Positions 63,024 through 64,000 of a stretch of DNA of 64,000 bases are shown here, in pieces. The stretch is from JAJEDW01 sp963555775 (GTDB taxonomy: Bacteria > Acidobacteriota > Terriglobia > 20CM-2-55-15). The notes below the pieces were generated by a model. It was not told where the DNA came from and did no database searches. It saw only the letters and a list, made by a program, of their open reading frames with translations. Position 1 is the first letter of the stretch; every line of letters starts with the position of its first letter. Both the position numbers and the translations under genes were made by a program. The DNA lies in contig CAUVWY020000010.1 of the NCBI GenBank assembly GCA_963555775.3, forward strand, positions 620,001 through 684,000. The letters are read 5' to 3'.

Positions 63024-64000
63024 ATGAACGAAGAAGAAGATGAAGACTTCGCCGCGATGTTCGAAGCCTCGGTCGGGGCCAAGCGCTTCGACCGGGGTCA
63101 GACCGTCGATGGCACGATCGTTGCGATCGGTGCCGAGGTGGCCTTGGTCAGCGTGGGCGGCAAGAGCGAGGCCCAGATCGACATCACGGAATTGAAAGAT
63201 GCCGACGGCAACATGGAAGTCGCTGTTGGCGATCCCATCCAGGCCATCGTCGTCTCCACCAGCAACGGCATCACACTGTCGCAGAAGGGCGTGCGCAACG
63301 CTGCCACCCAGCGCGAAATCGAAGACGCATTCCAGGACAACCTCGCCATAGAGGGTAAGGTCGAGACTGCGATCAAGGGCGGCTACGAGGTGCGCATCGC
63401 CCGGGAGCGCGCCTTCTGCCCGATGTCGCAAATCGACATCGCCCGCACCTCCGATCCGGCAGTATATGAGGGGCAGGTCTACACCTTCCGCATTATCGAG
63501 TACAAGGAAGGGGGCAAGAACATCGTGGTCTCGAGGCGCAAGCAGCTCGAAGAAGAGCAGCGCGCCGTTGCGGCCGAGGTTCGCAAATCCATCGTACCCA
63601 ACGCGGTGCTCACGGGGCGCGTCGTCTCGGTGCCCGAATTCGGCGCGTTCGTGGATTTGGGTGGCAGCATCCAGGGCCTGCTGCACGTGTCCGAGATGAG
63701 CTGGTCGCGCGTGAGCAGTCCCAGCGATATCGTGGCGCCCGGCGATCAGATCACCGTCCAGGTGCTGCGCGTGGACGACGCCGCCGACAGAATTTCGCTC
63801 GGGCTGAAACAGCTCCAGAAGGATCCGTGGACCGAGGTGGCGACCCGCTACGAAGTGGGCCAGGTGCACACGGGCCGCGTCACGCGAATGATGGAGTTCG
63901 GCGCCTTCGTAGAGCTGGAACCGGGCATCGAGGCGCTGGCGCACGCCTCGACGTTCGCACCGACGGCGCGCACCGACGGGTGGATGAAGTCCATCGCTGT
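63024..64000 (+). CDS. rpsA: 30S ribosomal protein S1 (3' end outside window)
   Basis: 325 codons from the ATG at 63024, open to the window edge. Acidic N-terminus (NEEEDEDFAAMFEAS), then successive S1 OB-fold domains. The clearest are VVSVPEFGAFVDLGGSIQGLLHVSEMSWSRV and VTRMMEFGAFVELEPGIEALAHAS, each followed by the usual VLRVDDAADRISLGLKQL linkage. S1 binds mRNA on the small ribosomal subunit and unfolds leaders. Other multi-S1 proteins are possible but less likely given the two degenerate N-terminal domains characteristic of S1. Confidence 0.85.
   Translation, partial: MNEEEDEDFAAMFEASVGAKRFDRGQTVDGTIVAIGAEVALVSVGGKSEAQIDITELKDADGNMEVAVGDPIQAIVVSTSNGITLSQKGVRNAATQREIEDAFQDNLAIEGKVETAIKGGYEVRIARERAFCPMSQIDIARTSDPAVYEGQVYTFRIIEYKEGGKNIVVSRRKQLEEEQRAVAAEVRKSIVPNAVLTGRVVSVPEFGAFVDLGGSIQGLLHVSEMSWSRVSSPSDIVAPGDQITVQVLRVDDAADRISLGLKQLQKDPWTEVATRYEVGQVHTGRVTRMMEFGAFVELEPGIEALAHASTFAPTARTDGWMKSIA

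Overview
The window looks like the chromosome of an uncultured member of the Acidobacteriota. This is an inference from gene content: a PadR regulator paired with a duplicated MacB/FtsX permease of the acidobacterial orphan type, an Oar-like TonB receptor, DUF6152-type exported proteins and large secreted leucine-rich-repeat (LRR) proteins. Coding density is high on both strands. No taxonomic marker was compared, so the phylum call is moderate.

Region 1 (1-39,471) is mostly ordinary chromosome. It opens with two paralogous secreted LRR proteins. The first carries an M64 metallopeptidase domain; the second is split by a frameshift. Then come an outer-membrane barrel, rhlE, a bactofilin, a methyltransferase and an operon of a heterodimeric ABC exporter with an SDR oxidoreductase. 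An ECF sigma / anti-sigma / Spy-like operon follows, then glycerate kinase, hpt coupled to a GAF-GAF-SpoIIE phosphatase, a Tsx-like barrel and a leaderless-looking Sel1 gene. Next are the PadR/permease pair, a PHP phosphatase, an inositol-phosphatase family protein, a TPR protein and uvrB. After an inserted IS come a methyltransferase, a nitroreductase, an NtrC/NtrY-type two-component pair and tRNA-Ser(CGA).

Region 2 (39,472-62,950) is an accessory mosaic between the tRNA and rpsA. It holds a Phd/Doc-like module with a broken toxin, two IS21-family elements (both with frameshifted istB), an IS256 remnant, an IS3-family element and a 122-bp MITE with CTAG target duplications. It also holds a phage portal gene and gene fragments (esterase, cytochrome c, Ldh2 dehydrogenase, TonB receptor, alpha/beta hydrolase). 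Four same-orientation copies of a repeat (49-bp core, about 105 bp in three copies) sit at gene ends and fragment junctions between 45.2 and 58.5 kb. Region 3 (62,988-64,000) is the promoter and 5' part of rpsA.

Main points for a second look: (a) an ISAs1-type element at 32,531-34,446 with a perfect 10-bp target duplication, whose transposase is fused to a DruA/DUF4338-like domain and interrupted exactly at an A_AAA_AAG slippery heptamer; (b) the interspersed repeat that marks module joints; (c) an IS21 element that split a 12-bp terminator stem, with a 6-bp target duplication; (d) IS21 terminal-repeat motifs inside an istA coding sequence; (e) a 14-bp deletion between short direct repeats that explains the LRR frameshift. 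Broken frames fall in the accessory or repeat-rich genes while about 25 housekeeping genes are intact. That favours real decay or recoding over random sequencing error, but raw-read checks are needed.
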